NCBI GenBank assembly: GCA_039815465.1
Contig: JBCBZG010000006.1
Location: 62,001-126,000, forward strand
Direction of reading: 5' to 3'
DNA length: 64,000 nt
DNA from: Shimia_B sp039815465
GTDB taxonomy: Bacteria; Pseudomonadota; Alphaproteobacteria; Rhodobacterales; Rhodobacteraceae
A program made the position numbers and the translations under genes. Shown in pieces: positions 26,056 to 37,173 of this stretch (positions are counted from its first letter, which is position 1; the number at the start of each line of letters is the position of its first letter). The notes beneath the pieces were generated by a model. The model did not search any database. It was not told where the DNA came from and was given only the letters and a program-made list of their open reading frames with translations.

Positions 26056-26733
26056 ATGCGGCTATTGGTACTCGAAGACGACGCTGCGCTCGGCCCCTGG
26101 ACGGAAAAGGGCCTGTGCGAGGCTGGGCACGTGGTCGATCTATTTACCGACGGAAAAGACGCATTGGTGGCGGCAATGAGAGAGGGCTACGATGTGCTCG
26201 TGCTTGATCGTATGGTGCCGGGACTAGACGGGCTATCGGTGCTCAAAGCGCTGCGGCAGGCGAAAGTCACGGCCCCCGCGCTCTTTCTAACCGCCTTGGG
26301 GGAGGTCGACGACCGTGTCGACGGCCTGCGCGCGGGGGGCGATGATTACCTGGTAAAACCCTTTGCGTTTAGCGAGCTTTTGGCGCGGATTGAGGTGCTC
26401 GCCCGTCGGGGCAGCACGCAAGCGGACCAGTCCTCCATTCTGGCGGCGGGGGACATCACGATCGACCTGCACAAACGGACCTGCACGCGGCAAGGCCAGA
26501 CGATTGACCTCAACCCAAAGGAATTTCTTCTGTTGGAGGTCTTTGTCCGCTCCAAAGGCCGCGTGCAGACCCGCACGATGCTGTTGGAACGGGTTTGGAA
26601 TATGAATTTCGACCCAACGACCAGCGTCGTGGAAACCCATATCAGCCGGTTGCGGCGCAAGATCGAAAAGCCGTTCGGGGATACGGTGATCCGCAACATC
26701 CGTGGCACCGGGTATGTCTTTGAGCCGGTTTAA
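26056..26733 (+). CDS. OmpR-family response regulator (QseB/CusR-like)
   Basis: 225 residues. Receiver with Glu7-Asp8-Asp9, Asp51 (VLVLDRMVPGLDG) and Lys in VKPFAFSELLARIEVLARR; winged helix with LNPKEFLLLEVFVRSKGRVQTRTMLLERVW and RLRRKIEKPFGDTVIRNIRGTGYVF. It lies 194 bases after the previous regulator and overlaps its own kinase by 20 bases. Adjacent multicopper oxidase suggests a copper or envelope-stress response (inferred). Confidence 0.92.
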   Translation: MRLLVLEDDAALGPWTEKGLCEAGHVVDLFTDGKDALVAAMREGYDVLVLDRMVPGLDGLSVLKALRQAKVTAPALFLTALGEVDDRVDGLRAGGDDYLVKPFAFSELLARIEVLARRGSTQADQSSILAAGDITIDLHKRTCTRQGQTIDLNPKEFLLLEVFVRSKGRVQTRTMLLERVWNMNFDPTTSVVETHISRLRRKIEKPFGDTVIRNIRGTGYVFEPV

Positions 26734-28000
26734 GGCTTTGATGCGCCTGTCGGCGGTGCGTCAGGCGTTGGGCTTTCTGGTCTTGTTCTCGGTGATCTCC
26801 GTCGTGGCCTGGGGCGGGACGTATCTGCTGGTTTGGCAGGAAATGCTGCGCACTGTGGATGCCCGCCTAACCGCGCGGATGGAGGCCACAATCGCAAACC
26901 TCGACGCGGGGGACGGCCTGCTGGCCGTGGGCGCAGGTGAAACGACCGGATTTGTGGGCGATGCGCCCCCCGAGGGGTTTCGCACGCTCAACGCCGAAAT
27001 CGCCAACATAGAAATGCGGTATCTAATCCGCACCACCGCCCATGGGCGCGTGGAACTGGGCGAAAACACCGAACGTCAGGAGGAGCTGCGCGATATCCTG
27101 GCCGCCGGGATGCAGATCAGTCTTGCGGCGACGATTGTGCTAACGGCACTCTTTGCCCTCTGGATCGCGCGGCGCAGTCAGGAGCGTTTGAACGTTATCA
27201 ACGCGGGGCTCACCCGGGTGGCGCAGGGTGATCTGGCCGCCCGAATTGCCCTGCGCGGCCAGGACGACCTGAGCATGCTGGCAGATCGCATCGACACCAC
27301 CACCGCGCGGCTCGACACCGTGATGACGCAAATCCGTGTTCAATCGTCCAACATTGCCCATGACTTGCGCACGCCCTTGGCCCGTTTGCGCGCGCAGATC
27401 GAACGCTGTTTGCTTGATCTGATCGAGCGCGACCAGCCCGTCACCCAAAGCGATCTGGAAACCGCGCTGGCGCAAATCGACCGCCTGACCGCGACGTTTG
27501 AGGCTTTGCTGCGACTGGCCCGCATCGAAAGCGGCGCGGGCCGAGACGCGTTCGAGCCCGTCAACATGCGCGCCCTGATCGACGAGGTGGTGGAGACCTA
27601 TGGCCCAGTGGTGGAGGACGCGGGCCAGGTGCTCACCGTTGCGATCGAGGATGCGGGCGCAGTCCACGGTGATCATAACATGCTGGTTCAGCTCCTCGCG
27701 AACCTGCTGCAAAACGCGTTGCGTCATGGGGCGGCCATGCAAACCATTGCGATCCGCATGTATGGTCATCAGCTCTCCGTCACGGATCAGGGCCCCGGCA
27801 TCCCGGTTGAGCACCGCGAGGCCGTGCTGCAGCCGCTCTACCAAGGGGAAGCGACGCGCCAGGGCGACGGGTTCGGGCTTGGCCTCGCGCTCGTGCGGGC
27901 CATTGCCGAGCTCCATAACGCAGAAGTGGCGTTGTCTGAGGGACCGGGGGATCGGGGCCTGTGCGTGACGCTGACATTCCCGAAACTGACAGAATTGTAA
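26714..28000 (+). CDS. Sensor histidine kinase, CusS/QseC-like topology
   Basis: 428 residues from the ATG at 26714 (a GTG four codons earlier is possible). Two membrane spans (~16-38 and ~135-155) frame a short periplasmic loop, then a HAMP region and a HisKA core with His216 in NIAHDLRTPLARLRAQIER. N-box LLANLLQNALRHG, then VTDQGPGIP and GFGLGLALVRAIAE. Partner of the overlapping response regulator. The periplasmic sensor (~100 residues) has no Cys or His cluster that would prove metal sensing. Confidence 0.9.
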   Translation: MSLSRFKALMRLSAVRQALGFLVLFSVISVVAWGGTYLLVWQEMLRTVDARLTARMEATIANLDAGDGLLAVGAGETTGFVGDAPPEGFRTLNAEIANIEMRYLIRTTAHGRVELGENTERQEELRDILAAGMQISLAATIVLTALFALWIARRSQERLNVINAGLTRVAQGDLAARIALRGQDDLSMLADRIDTTTARLDTVMTQIRVQSSNIAHDLRTPLARLRAQIERCLLDLIERDQPVTQSDLETALAQIDRLTATFEALLRLARIESGAGRDAFEPVNMRALIDEVVETYGPVVEDAGQVLTVAIEDAGAVHGDHNMLVQLLANLLQNALRHGAAMQTIAIRMYGHQLSVTDQGPGIPVEHREAVLQPLYQGEATRQGDGFGLGLALVRAIAELHNAEVALSEGPGDRGLCVTLTFPKLTEL

Positions 28001-28083
28001 GTTTCGGGCGAAGCTCTGGACAATGTTCTATCCGATGACCGTGCTCAAACGCCGACCTCGGGTGTGGTTGAGAAGGATCCGCT

Positions 28084-29568
28084 ATGAACCGCCGCCAGTT
28101 TCTGTTTGCCAGTACCGCCTCTCTCGCTGTGGCGGGCACATCGGGGGTGTCGCAGGTGGCCGCGCGGCCGTTGCCCGTGTTGCCCATGACGGATCTCATC
28201 GGCGGGATGTCTGAGCGGATCGTGCTTGGGCTGACGGCAGGCACCCATGACTTTGGCACGGGCGCCCGGAGCAATACCTTTGGCATCAACGGCGACTATC
28301 TTGGCCCCGTGCTGCGGGTCAAACAGGGCCAGACACTGCCCATCGACGTGGTGAACGGCATTGGCGATCCCAGCACGTTGCACTGGCACGGGCTGCATAT
28401 CCCCGGCGATGTGGACGGAGGGCCCCATCAGGAAATCGCTCCCGGCGACACCTGGTCCCCAGACGTGCCGATTGCGCAAGCGGCCTCCATGAACTGGTTT
28501 CATTCCCACCAGCATGGGCGCACCGCGAGCCAGGTCTATCGCGGCATGGCCGGTATCATGGTGATCGAAGATGACGCAAGCCTGTCGGCGGACCTGCCAA
28601 AGACTTATGGCGTGGATGATTTCACGCTCGTGCTCCAGGACAAGCACTTCGACGCGGCAGGCGCGCTGCACTACGACCTAACCGCGGCAGCGCTGGAGGA
28701 CGGCTATCTTGGCGATACGCTGGTTGTAAACGGGGCCATCGCCCCGGTGTCGCAAACGGTTCCCACGGGTCTCGTGCGGCTCCGGATCCTCAACGCCAGC
28801 AATGGGAATTTCCTGACCCTGTCGATGGCGAACGGGCCGTTGAACGTGATCGCCTCGGACGGCGGATTTTTGGCTGCGACGGTGGCGACCGACACCATCG
28901 TCATGTCCCCGGGCGAGCGGTATGAGATCCTCGTCGACATGACGAAGACCGCGCGCAACGACCTGATGGTCACCTACAATCTGGCCGAAACCCCAGGGCT
29001 ACGCGGCCTGTGGCGCGAGCTCTGGTCCGGCGGTGAAACTCAGACCGTGGCCCTGACCCTCACCCGCCAGGCGGAGCGCGGGTTTGATGGCGCCATGCCC
29101 GACCGCTTGGCCAATATCGATGCGCCGGATGCCTCTGCGGCCACGGTCACCCGCTCCTTCGAGTTGCAGATGGAAACCGGCGCCGATTTCGATGCCATCG
29201 CCCTGGCCAGCGGCGACTTTTGCGGCGACCTAAGCGCCATGCACATCAACGGCCGCCCGATGGACATGACCCGCATCGACCACCAGACCCGCAAGGGCGA
29301 CACAGAATTCTGGCGCATCACCGTCGACGACATGCGCCATCCGTTCCACGTCCATGGGTGCTCCTTCCGCATCTTGTCGATGGATGGTGGCGAGGCCCCC
29401 GCCTACGCACAAGGCTGGAAAGACATGGTGCATGTGAACAACGGCACCTGGTCCGAAGTCCTCGTCCGCTTCGATTACGACGCCCCCGCCGACGCACCCT
29501 ACATGTATCACTGCCATATTCTGGAACACGAAGACTGCGGGATGATGGGCCAATTCACCGTGACCTAG
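28084..29568 (+). CDS. Multicopper oxidase (CueO/FtsP-like), Tat-exported
   Basis: 494 residues. The N-terminus MNRRQFLFAS followed by a hydrophobic stretch is a Tat-like signal. Copper ligands are complete: HWHG (His100, His102), HSHQHG (140, 142, 144), HPFHVHG (419, 422, 424) and HCHILEH (476-482) with Met487 as type-1 axial ligand. There is no Met-rich insert as in E. coli CueO. It follows the two-component pair by 83 bases in the same direction and is probably controlled by it. Cuprous oxidase/copper tolerance is the likeliest role; a laccase-like or FtsP-like role is possible. Confidence 0.9.
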   Translation: MNRRQFLFASTASLAVAGTSGVSQVAARPLPVLPMTDLIGGMSERIVLGLTAGTHDFGTGARSNTFGINGDYLGPVLRVKQGQTLPIDVVNGIGDPSTLHWHGLHIPGDVDGGPHQEIAPGDTWSPDVPIAQAASMNWFHSHQHGRTASQVYRGMAGIMVIEDDASLSADLPKTYGVDDFTLVLQDKHFDAAGALHYDLTAAALEDGYLGDTLVVNGAIAPVSQTVPTGLVRLRILNASNGNFLTLSMANGPLNVIASDGGFLAATVATDTIVMSPGERYEILVDMTKTARNDLMVTYNLAETPGLRGLWRELWSGGETQTVALTLTRQAERGFDGAMPDRLANIDAPDASAATVTRSFELQMETGADFDAIALASGDFCGDLSAMHINGRPMDMTRIDHQTRKGDTEFWRITVDDMRHPFHVHGCSFRILSMDGGEAPAYAQGWKDMVHVNNGTWSEVLVRFDYDAPADAPYMYHCHILEHEDCGMMGQFTVT

Positions 29569-29914
29569 GCCGCGACAGGAAACGTCTAAGCCCCCGGCGT
29601 CGCCAAAGCTGCACGGGCCACACAGGGGGCGTTAATCAACTTTGGGCCGACCGACTGGGCGTCCACGCCCCCCATTTGAAGCCAAAACGCGTCGCTTCAC
29701 GCCGGGCGCTGAGATGCGTGACATCAATCGTCACGGCCTTTTTCCCGCCGTCTTCGCCAGCAAGGATCTGACCTACTCACCTCCCAATAATCCACCGATA
29801 GGGCACGCTGGCGCATGGACACATAACCCTCGCATCGGAATGGCCCCGTCCAGCAGCAAAACGATGCGCCGACGCAATGAGTTGACCTAGCGCTTACCGG
29901 TGGTTCAAGCCGCC
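29569..29914. other. Convergent intergenic region, nothing recognised
   Basis: 346 bases between the ends of the multicopper oxidase and the RTX protein. It has short ORFs without protein-like composition and no clear hairpin plus T-tract that I could confirm. Confidence 0.4.
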
Positions 29915-32488
29915 CTACACGATCACAAAATCATCCACGTTGTACACGGACCCATCGCCTAGCTCGATCTGTTCGACCTTGTAGCGGTCGTTGGAGGCGA
30001 AGTGGTGTTGGATGCGGACACTGTCGGTGGCGGTCTCGATCAGCAGCGACCCTTGCCAGGTGGCGCCAGCCTCGGCCACGCGAGACATGGTCAAGTCGTT
30101 GATATTGATTATATCCTTGAACACCAACACGTCGACGGAGGTTGTATCGGTAACCCCGTCGTATTCTGTGATCAGGTCGTCGCCGTCGCCCGCGTTCACC
30201 ACGTAGCGGTCGGCGCCGTCGCCGCCGCGCAGGTGGTCGTCGCCGAGCTCTCCGATCAGCACATCCGCGCCGGCGTGCCCGAAGATGACGTCGTCGTTTG
30301 CGCCCGCGAGCATGTAGTCGTCGCCGCCGTTGCCCTTGAGGTAGTCGACCACCGAGCGCCCCACGAGCAGGTCAGCGTCGCTGCCGCCGAAGGTCTCCTT
30401 GGTCATTTTGAACGTGTCGCCGCCCGCCAGCACCAGCTCCTCCACCACGTAGCGGCCGTTGGAGGCGAAGTGGTTCAGGATAGTCACGCTGTCCGTCGCC
30501 GAGGTCTCGAGGACCAGGTGCCCCTCCCAGGTGCTGCCGCTCGAGGTGCCCCGCGCGATGTCGATGTCCGCCAGCGATGTGACGTCTTCCAAGCGCAAAC
30601 GGTCGGTGGACGCGAGGTCCGTCGCGCCGTCATATTCAATGATGGTGTCGTGGTCGTCACCACTGAAAAACATGTAGGTATCAGCGCCTTGTCCGCCCAC
30701 ATTGAGATCATCGCCGTCCTCACCGGCTAAGTCATCATTGCCAGCGTGGCCGCGCAGGACGTCGTCACTGCCACCGCCTAGCAGGATGTCGCGGTCCTCG
30801 TTTCCTTTCAAAAAGTCCGTGACAGAGCGCCCCACCAACAGGTCGCGCCCGGCGCCTCCAGTAGACCCGGTGTGCATGTTGAACGTAAATTGAGCGCTCC
30901 AAAATGGACCGTCAGCCGTATAGGTCAAAGTCTCAATCAGATGCCGCCCGTGGGACGCAAACTGGTTCTTAACCTCAACCCGGTCATTGCCCAGAAGTTC
31001 GAGGACGAGCGTCCCTTCCCACGTCGAACCGGGCTCTGCCTTGCGGTAGATTTCGGTGATATATTCAACTTGCAGGACATCGTTCGTACCGCCCGTATCC
31101 TCAATGATATCCACCCCATCGTTGATAAGAACGTTGTATGTATCCGAGCCCAAGCCCCCGCGTATGATGTCGTTGCCTTTGCGCCCCCAGATGGAGTTAT
31201 CGAGGTAATTGCCCGCGATGATGTCATCGCCACTCGTTCCGGTGATGTTTATCGGGATGACATTTGAGATCGCCACGGGGCTATAGCTTTCGAGCTCGCC
31301 CGCTCCGTCGAGGAAAGTGAGTTCGACGGTTATATCGGTCCCGACGTCGGCATGCACAAACGTGTAGCTGCTAGACGTCGCCCCTTCGATGTGGACCCCG
31401 TCGCGGAGCCAGCGCCAGGTCTCACTGCCGGATTGAAGGCCAGTGGGGTCACTGAATGCCTCTACACCGGCCACTTGAACCGTTTGGCCTACACCGGCCT
31501 CTCCGTAGACACCTGTTGCATCGGGACCAAGCCATGGCGCGGCTATAAAGAAAGGGTCTTCTAGGGTCGCTGGGGCGTTGGTTGCTGTAGTAAGCTCGGC
31601 ATCGACCTTCACATTCTCCCCGCCGATGCTGACGTTCTGACGCGTCACCGTGTCGAAGCCATCACCGGAGAACGTGACGGAGTAGCTGCCCGCGGCAAGC
31701 TCCAATTGGTAACCGCCGCTCGCCCAGGTGGTAGTCGAAAAGGTGCCCGCCGACCCGACAGCAGTGACGGTAATGCCACCCAACCCTTCGCCGATGTCAT
31801 AGAAGTCATCGCCATCGGCGTCATCGATAACCACGCCTAGCAGTTGCGGGGTATAGTTGAACCGATTGCCCAAATTCTGGGTCACGGAGTAAGGCCCGAC
31901 ATCGTCTGATGCGTCATCGGCGCTATCATCCAACGCTCCGATGCCGATTTCGGTGAAGGCCGCGTTCATAAGGCTGTTGCGGTGCCCCGGAGGGTCCTGA
32001 ATGCCATCGCCATGGTCCGCGAAATCCGAACGGATGGAGCCATTCACGATGTCCTCGTCGTCATAGCCCCAGTCGATGATGAACCCGGCGTGGCCATGCA
32101 GCGGATCGTCGGTAAAGGCATAGATGTTCTCGCCAACCCGGCTCCATGAGGTGTAGCCCGCATCGGTGATCCGGTCGCCCAAGCTAGGCTCGCCTGGTAG
32201 GTTGTGGGACTGTTGATCAAAATCGATCATCAACTGCGAATGCGTGTCAGCCGCCGTCGCCAGGTTTCCGTTCCACGCCAACGGCGCCACAGCCTGCAGC
32301 GCGTCAAGCTGCGTTTCCAACGCCGTCAGATCGACGCCAAAGTACCGGACCGCATTGCCTATGTTGCTTTGAACCGCGACCCCATTTTGGAAGTAGCGAT
32401 CAAACTCCCCGCCAGGATCCGTGCGAAGCTGGTTTGTGAGTTCGAGCATCAATTGTTCGAAATCACTCGGGGCGTGAACCGTGCTCAT
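29915..32488 (-). CDS. Secreted RTX calcium-binding protein with an N-terminal CAP (SCP-like) domain
   Basis: 857 residues from the ATG at about 32488, preceded by GAAAGG; a longer GTG-started frame to 32614 lacks such a site. Residues ~8-210 are a CAP/SCP domain (LELTNQLRTDPGGEF, GHAGFIIDWG, PPGHRNSLMNAAFTEIGIG). A carboxypeptidase-regulatory-like beta domain (~225-300) and an Ig-like part follow. From ~420 come RTX nonapeptide clusters of GGxGxD type (GRKGNDIIRGGLGSDTY, GHAGNDDLAGEDGDDL, GELGDDHLRGGDGADRY), each followed by a repeat module of ~55 residues. No N-terminal signal peptide, acidic composition and RTX repeats point to type I secretion; no such transporter is in the window. Function probably adhesive or in the surface layer. 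Confidence 0.85.
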   Translation of the reverse strand: MSTVHAPSDFEQLMLELTNQLRTDPGGEFDRYFQNGVAVQSNIGNAVRYFGVDLTALETQLDALQAVAPLAWNGNLATAADTHSQLMIDFDQQSHNLPGEPSLGDRITDAGYTSWSRVGENIYAFTDDPLHGHAGFIIDWGYDDEDIVNGSIRSDFADHGDGIQDPPGHRNSLMNAAFTEIGIGALDDSADDASDDVGPYSVTQNLGNRFNYTPQLLGVVIDDADGDDFYDIGEGLGGITVTAVGSAGTFSTTTWASGGYQLELAAGSYSVTFSGDGFDTVTRQNVSIGGENVKVDAELTTATNAPATLEDPFFIAAPWLGPDATGVYGEAGVGQTVQVAGVEAFSDPTGLQSGSETWRWLRDGVHIEGATSSSYTFVHADVGTDITVELTFLDGAGELESYSPVAISNVIPINITGTSGDDIIAGNYLDNSIWGRKGNDIIRGGLGSDTYNVLINDGVDIIEDTGGTNDVLQVEYITEIYRKAEPGSTWEGTLVLELLGNDRVEVKNQFASHGRHLIETLTYTADGPFWSAQFTFNMHTGSTGGAGRDLLVGRSVTDFLKGNEDRDILLGGGSDDVLRGHAGNDDLAGEDGDDLNVGGQGADTYMFFSGDDHDTIIEYDGATDLASTDRLRLEDVTSLADIDIARGTSSGSTWEGHLVLETSATDSVTILNHFASNGRYVVEELVLAGGDTFKMTKETFGGSDADLLVGRSVVDYLKGNGGDDYMLAGANDDVIFGHAGADVLIGELGDDHLRGGDGADRYVVNAGDGDDLITEYDGVTDTTSVDVLVFKDIININDLTMSRVAEAGATWQGSLLIETATDSVRIQHHFASNDRYKVEQIELGDGSVYNVDDFVIV

Positions 32489-32829
32489 GGCAAACCTTTC
32501 AAAATAAGTTTGGGAACAGCCTAAGACCCCAAAGGCCCATGGTACATGAGCAATTGTCGTCCCGCGCCCAATATGGCGGCTTGGTGCCGACGCGGAGGTC
32601 GTCGCCCAATTCACCGATCAGCGTGCAAACCCCGGAATGGTCGAAGCCTACGCCCGCCGCGCTTGGTCAAACGCACCACAAAGGACCCCAAAACCAAGTT
32701 CGCAAGTCGTGCTACGAATGCGAGACGCTTCGGAGACAGGCAGTAGAGTCCGATCCAAAGGGGCCGATGCCACCTAAAGACAGCGCCGCGAAACAGACCC
32801 GCAAAACACAAATACATCCGATAGATTGG
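32489..32829. other. Intergenic region upstream of the RTX gene, nothing recognised
   Basis: About 340 bases between the start of the RTX gene and the 3' end of tRNA-Arg, both on the minus strand. It must hold the RTX promoter. No terminator or repeat of the tRNA end was found. Confidence 0.4.
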
Positions 32830-32903
32830 CGATCCCTCGAGGACTCGAACCCCGAACCTGCAGATTAGAAGTCAGCTGCTCTATCCAGTTGAGCTAAGGG
32901 ACC
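32830..32903 (-). tRNA. tRNA-Arg (anticodon TCT)
   Basis: Full cloverleaf on the minus strand: acceptor GGTCCCT pairs with AGGGATC (one G-U), D-arm TAGCTCAACTGGATAGAGC, anticodon loop CTTCTAA with TCT at 32867-32869, T-arm with GGTTCGAGTCC, discriminator G. CCA is encoded (32827-32829). Confidence 0.97.
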
Positions 32904-32956
32904 GCTGCTTGACCTTTTGAGCGGTTTTGGGCAGCGGATCAAGCGCAGAGAGGGAC

Positions 32957-33799
32957 ATGACCATGCCACTGGACCACGCCACCAAAAACGCCCTAATCGA
33001 CGCCGTGCGCGCCGCCGCCCGGGCAGAGATCCTGCCGCGGTTTCGCCAGCTCGATCCGGCCGACATCAAAGCGAAAACCTCGAGCTACGACCTCGTCACC
33101 CTCGCCGATACAGGGGCGGAGGCGCATATCCGCGCCGCGCTGCCCGCCATCTTACCCGGCGCCCGCGTCATCGGGGAGGAGGGCGTGGCCGCCAACCCGG
33201 CGGAGCTTGATGCGCTGGGCGACCCAGGCCTAACGGTCATCATCGACCCGGTGGACGGCACCTGGAACTTTGCCCGCGGGCTCGCGACCTTTGGCACGCT
33301 TTTGGCGGTGGTCGAGGATGGCGTTACGGTCTTTGGGCTGCTCTATGACCCCGTGCTCGACGACTGGGTGGAAACGAGCCAGGGCGGCGGCACCTACCAC
33401 GTTGCGCGGGGCCAGCGCCGCAAGCTTACGCTGCCCCCGCCCCCGCCGCTCGCAGACCTCACCGGGCTCCACGCGCGCTACGGGCTCAGCGCAGCGCAGT
33501 GGGTGGCCTGCGCGGCGGTCCATACCCGCTTTGCAAAAACGGTGGCCCTGGGCGCCTCGCTGTGGGACTACCGTACACTGATCACGGGCGGCGCGGGGTT
33601 TTGCCTGAACAAGTACCTCAATGTGTGGGACCACGCCGCGGGCGTGCTGGCCGTGACGGAGGCAGGCGGCCACGCCGCGCTCCTCGACGGCTCGCCCTAC
33701 CGGCCGAACCTGCGGGAGGGGGAGCTCCTCGTGGCGCAATCTGAGCCGCTCTGGCAGGAAATCGCAGCCCTGTTCCGACCCGCACTTGACGCCAGCTAG
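32957..33799 (+). CDS. Inositol monophosphatase family protein
   Basis: 280 residues from the ATG at 32957, preceded by AGAGAGGGAC; an earlier in-frame codon at 32927 has no such site. Family metal-binding motifs are present: GEEG (Glu), IDPVDGTWNF (Asp-Pro-Val-Asp-Gly) and WDHAAGVLAVTEAGG near the C-terminus. These Mg2+-dependent phosphatases act on myo-inositol-1-phosphate, histidinol phosphate or similar; the substrate cannot be told here. It starts 53 bases from the divergent tRNA-Arg. Confidence 0.9.
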   Translation: MTMPLDHATKNALIDAVRAAARAEILPRFRQLDPADIKAKTSSYDLVTLADTGAEAHIRAALPAILPGARVIGEEGVAANPAELDALGDPGLTVIIDPVDGTWNFARGLATFGTLLAVVEDGVTVFGLLYDPVLDDWVETSQGGGTYHVARGQRRKLTLPPPPPLADLTGLHARYGLSAAQWVACAAVHTRFAKTVALGASLWDYRTLITGGAGFCLNKYLNVWDHAAGVLAVTEAGGHAALLDGSPYRPNLREGELLVAQSEPLWQEIAALFRPALDAS

Positions 33800-34309
33800 G
33801 GAAACTAGGGCGCTTGGGCCAATCGAAATGTCGGGGTGATCTTCGCAGCAAATGCCCGGGAAACGCAGTGCGATTGGTGGGTGGGGAGTGTGCGCCCCCG
33901 GGCATCAGTGCTGCTGTACAAACACGCTACCCCAAGCGCGGTTTAATGAAAAGAGTCAATTTCTACTCAAGGTTGTTTCTCGCCGACGCACTATTTGCCC
34001 AAATCCACAACTTATATCGCAAACAATGTGTTAACCTCGGACATCGCCATTCCACCCTCCCCTGATCTGGGGAGGATTTTGTTCACGCCGCAGAATGGTC
34101 CCAGCGTGAAACTGCCGGGTCAACAGCGGGTTAAGGCGACCGGTGTTTCGCCTTACTCAGCAACACTCAAAAGCGGCGTAGCGCGCCCGCCCCATGAAGC
34201 TCTGTCGTATCTGCCCAAAGCCCGTGCAAGCGCACGCGCAGTCTGCACAAAATGACCCCTTGAACCTGACGGCCAATCGATCACCTTAAGCCTTAAGTGA
34301 GGTCCCCCA
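33800..34309. other. Intergenic region upstream of uvrB
   Basis: 510 bases with a more AT-rich middle (about 33940-34090). It must include the uvrB promoter. I looked for the alphaproteobacterial LexA site (GTTC/GAAC-N7-GTTC/GAAC) and did not find a clean one. Short ORFs here do not look like genes. Confidence 0.4.
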
Positions 34310-36505
<2,196 letters not shown>

Positions 36506-36574
36506 TGACCATAGGGTCGCCACGTGCGGTATTCGTTCACGAAGGATTAACGCTTCCAAGTTTATGAAAATCGT

Positions 36575-36913
36575 ATGGACTTGCAGCACTCTCCCCTCGC
36601 TCCCGATGTGTGGGTCAATGACCTTTTCACGTCAAAAGCCGCCCAACGGGGGGAGGTCATCCGCCGCAAAGCGCGCGATGTGGAACGCTTCGCCGGTATG
36701 GCGTTTTTCTTAAACGAGGTCCGCCGCCGCGGGTTCCAGGTTGTGGAAAACAGCGGCCAGCTTGTCATCTTTTGCAACCAAGCGCCGATCAAACGCCTCA
36801 CACCTGCCCCGGCGGCACCGATTTCTTCAAAAGAAATCGGACCGAAATCTTTTAAAGATTTCGGCTCCACGCAAAGACCGGCTCAATTAGGGACCAGGTA
36901 TCGCGAGGGCTGA
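36575..36913 (+). CDS. Small conserved protein of unknown function, C-terminus formed by a DNA repeat
   Basis: 112 residues. The first ~75 (DVWVNDLFTSKAAQRGEVIRRKARDVERFAGMAFFLNEVRRRGFQVVENSGQLVIFCN) look like a short protein that recurs in Rhodobacterales and is sometimes labelled, doubtfully, phosphoribosylanthranilate isomerase; there is no such barrel here. From about residue 82 the frame runs through the 47-bp double-palindrome element (giving SSKEIGPKSFKDFGS), so the tail is probably not original. Divergent-to-convergent context with tRNA-His gives no functional clue. Confidence 0.65.
   Translation: MDLQHSPLAPDVWVNDLFTSKAAQRGEVIRRKARDVERFAGMAFFLNEVRRRGFQVVENSGQLVIFCNQAPIKRLTPAPAAPISSKEIGPKSFKDFGSTQRPAQLGTRYREG
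36818..36864. repeat. 47-bp double-palindrome element, copy A
   Basis: Two 23-bp inverted repeats separated by one A: 36818-36840 (CCGATTTCTT, 3-base centre, AAGAAATCGG) and 36842-36864 (CCGAAATCTTT, one base, AAAGATTTCGG). Copies B and C in this window have the same build. Confidence 0.9.
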
Positions 36914-36952
36914 GCTCAGCGCGTGCATATGATATCTGATCAAAAAAGATGG

Positions 36953-37026
36953 TACCGACACCCCGGCTCGAACGGGGGACCTCTTGATCCACAATCAAGC
37001 GCTCTAACCTACTGAGCTATGTCGGC
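36953..37026 (-). tRNA. tRNA-His (anticodon GTG) without G-1 and with A73
   Basis: Cloverleaf on the minus strand: acceptor GCCGACA with TGTCGGT, anticodon stem CTTGA/TCAAG, loop TTGTGGA with GTG, T-arm with CCCCGTTCGAGCCGGGG. Discriminator is A and the base before position 1 is T, so the usual G-1:C73 pair is absent, as known for a clade of Alphaproteobacteria. CCA is encoded (36950-36952). Confidence 0.96.
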
Positions 37027-37173
37027 ACGCCCGCGGGGATTAGCCATTGCCCCGGATGATTGCAAGTGTTCCGACGCGTATCCCCTCGCAAGATCTGGAG
37101 GATCGTTTTTGCGCCCCAGACTTGCAGCGCGGCGCCCGGGCGCTCATAACCAACGCTCCAAGGAGGCACCAGA

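Noticed and set aside
29642..29890. 82-codon plus frame after the multicopper oxidase
   Set aside because: No ribosome site and no protein-like pattern; Pro/Arg/Ser-rich noise.
32614..32827. Integration site (att) at the tRNA-Arg 3' end
   Set aside because: No integrase gene and no second copy of the tRNA end were seen in the window.
33800..34309. LexA (SOS) box upstream of uvrB
   Set aside because: No GTTC/GAAC pair with 7-base spacing was found.
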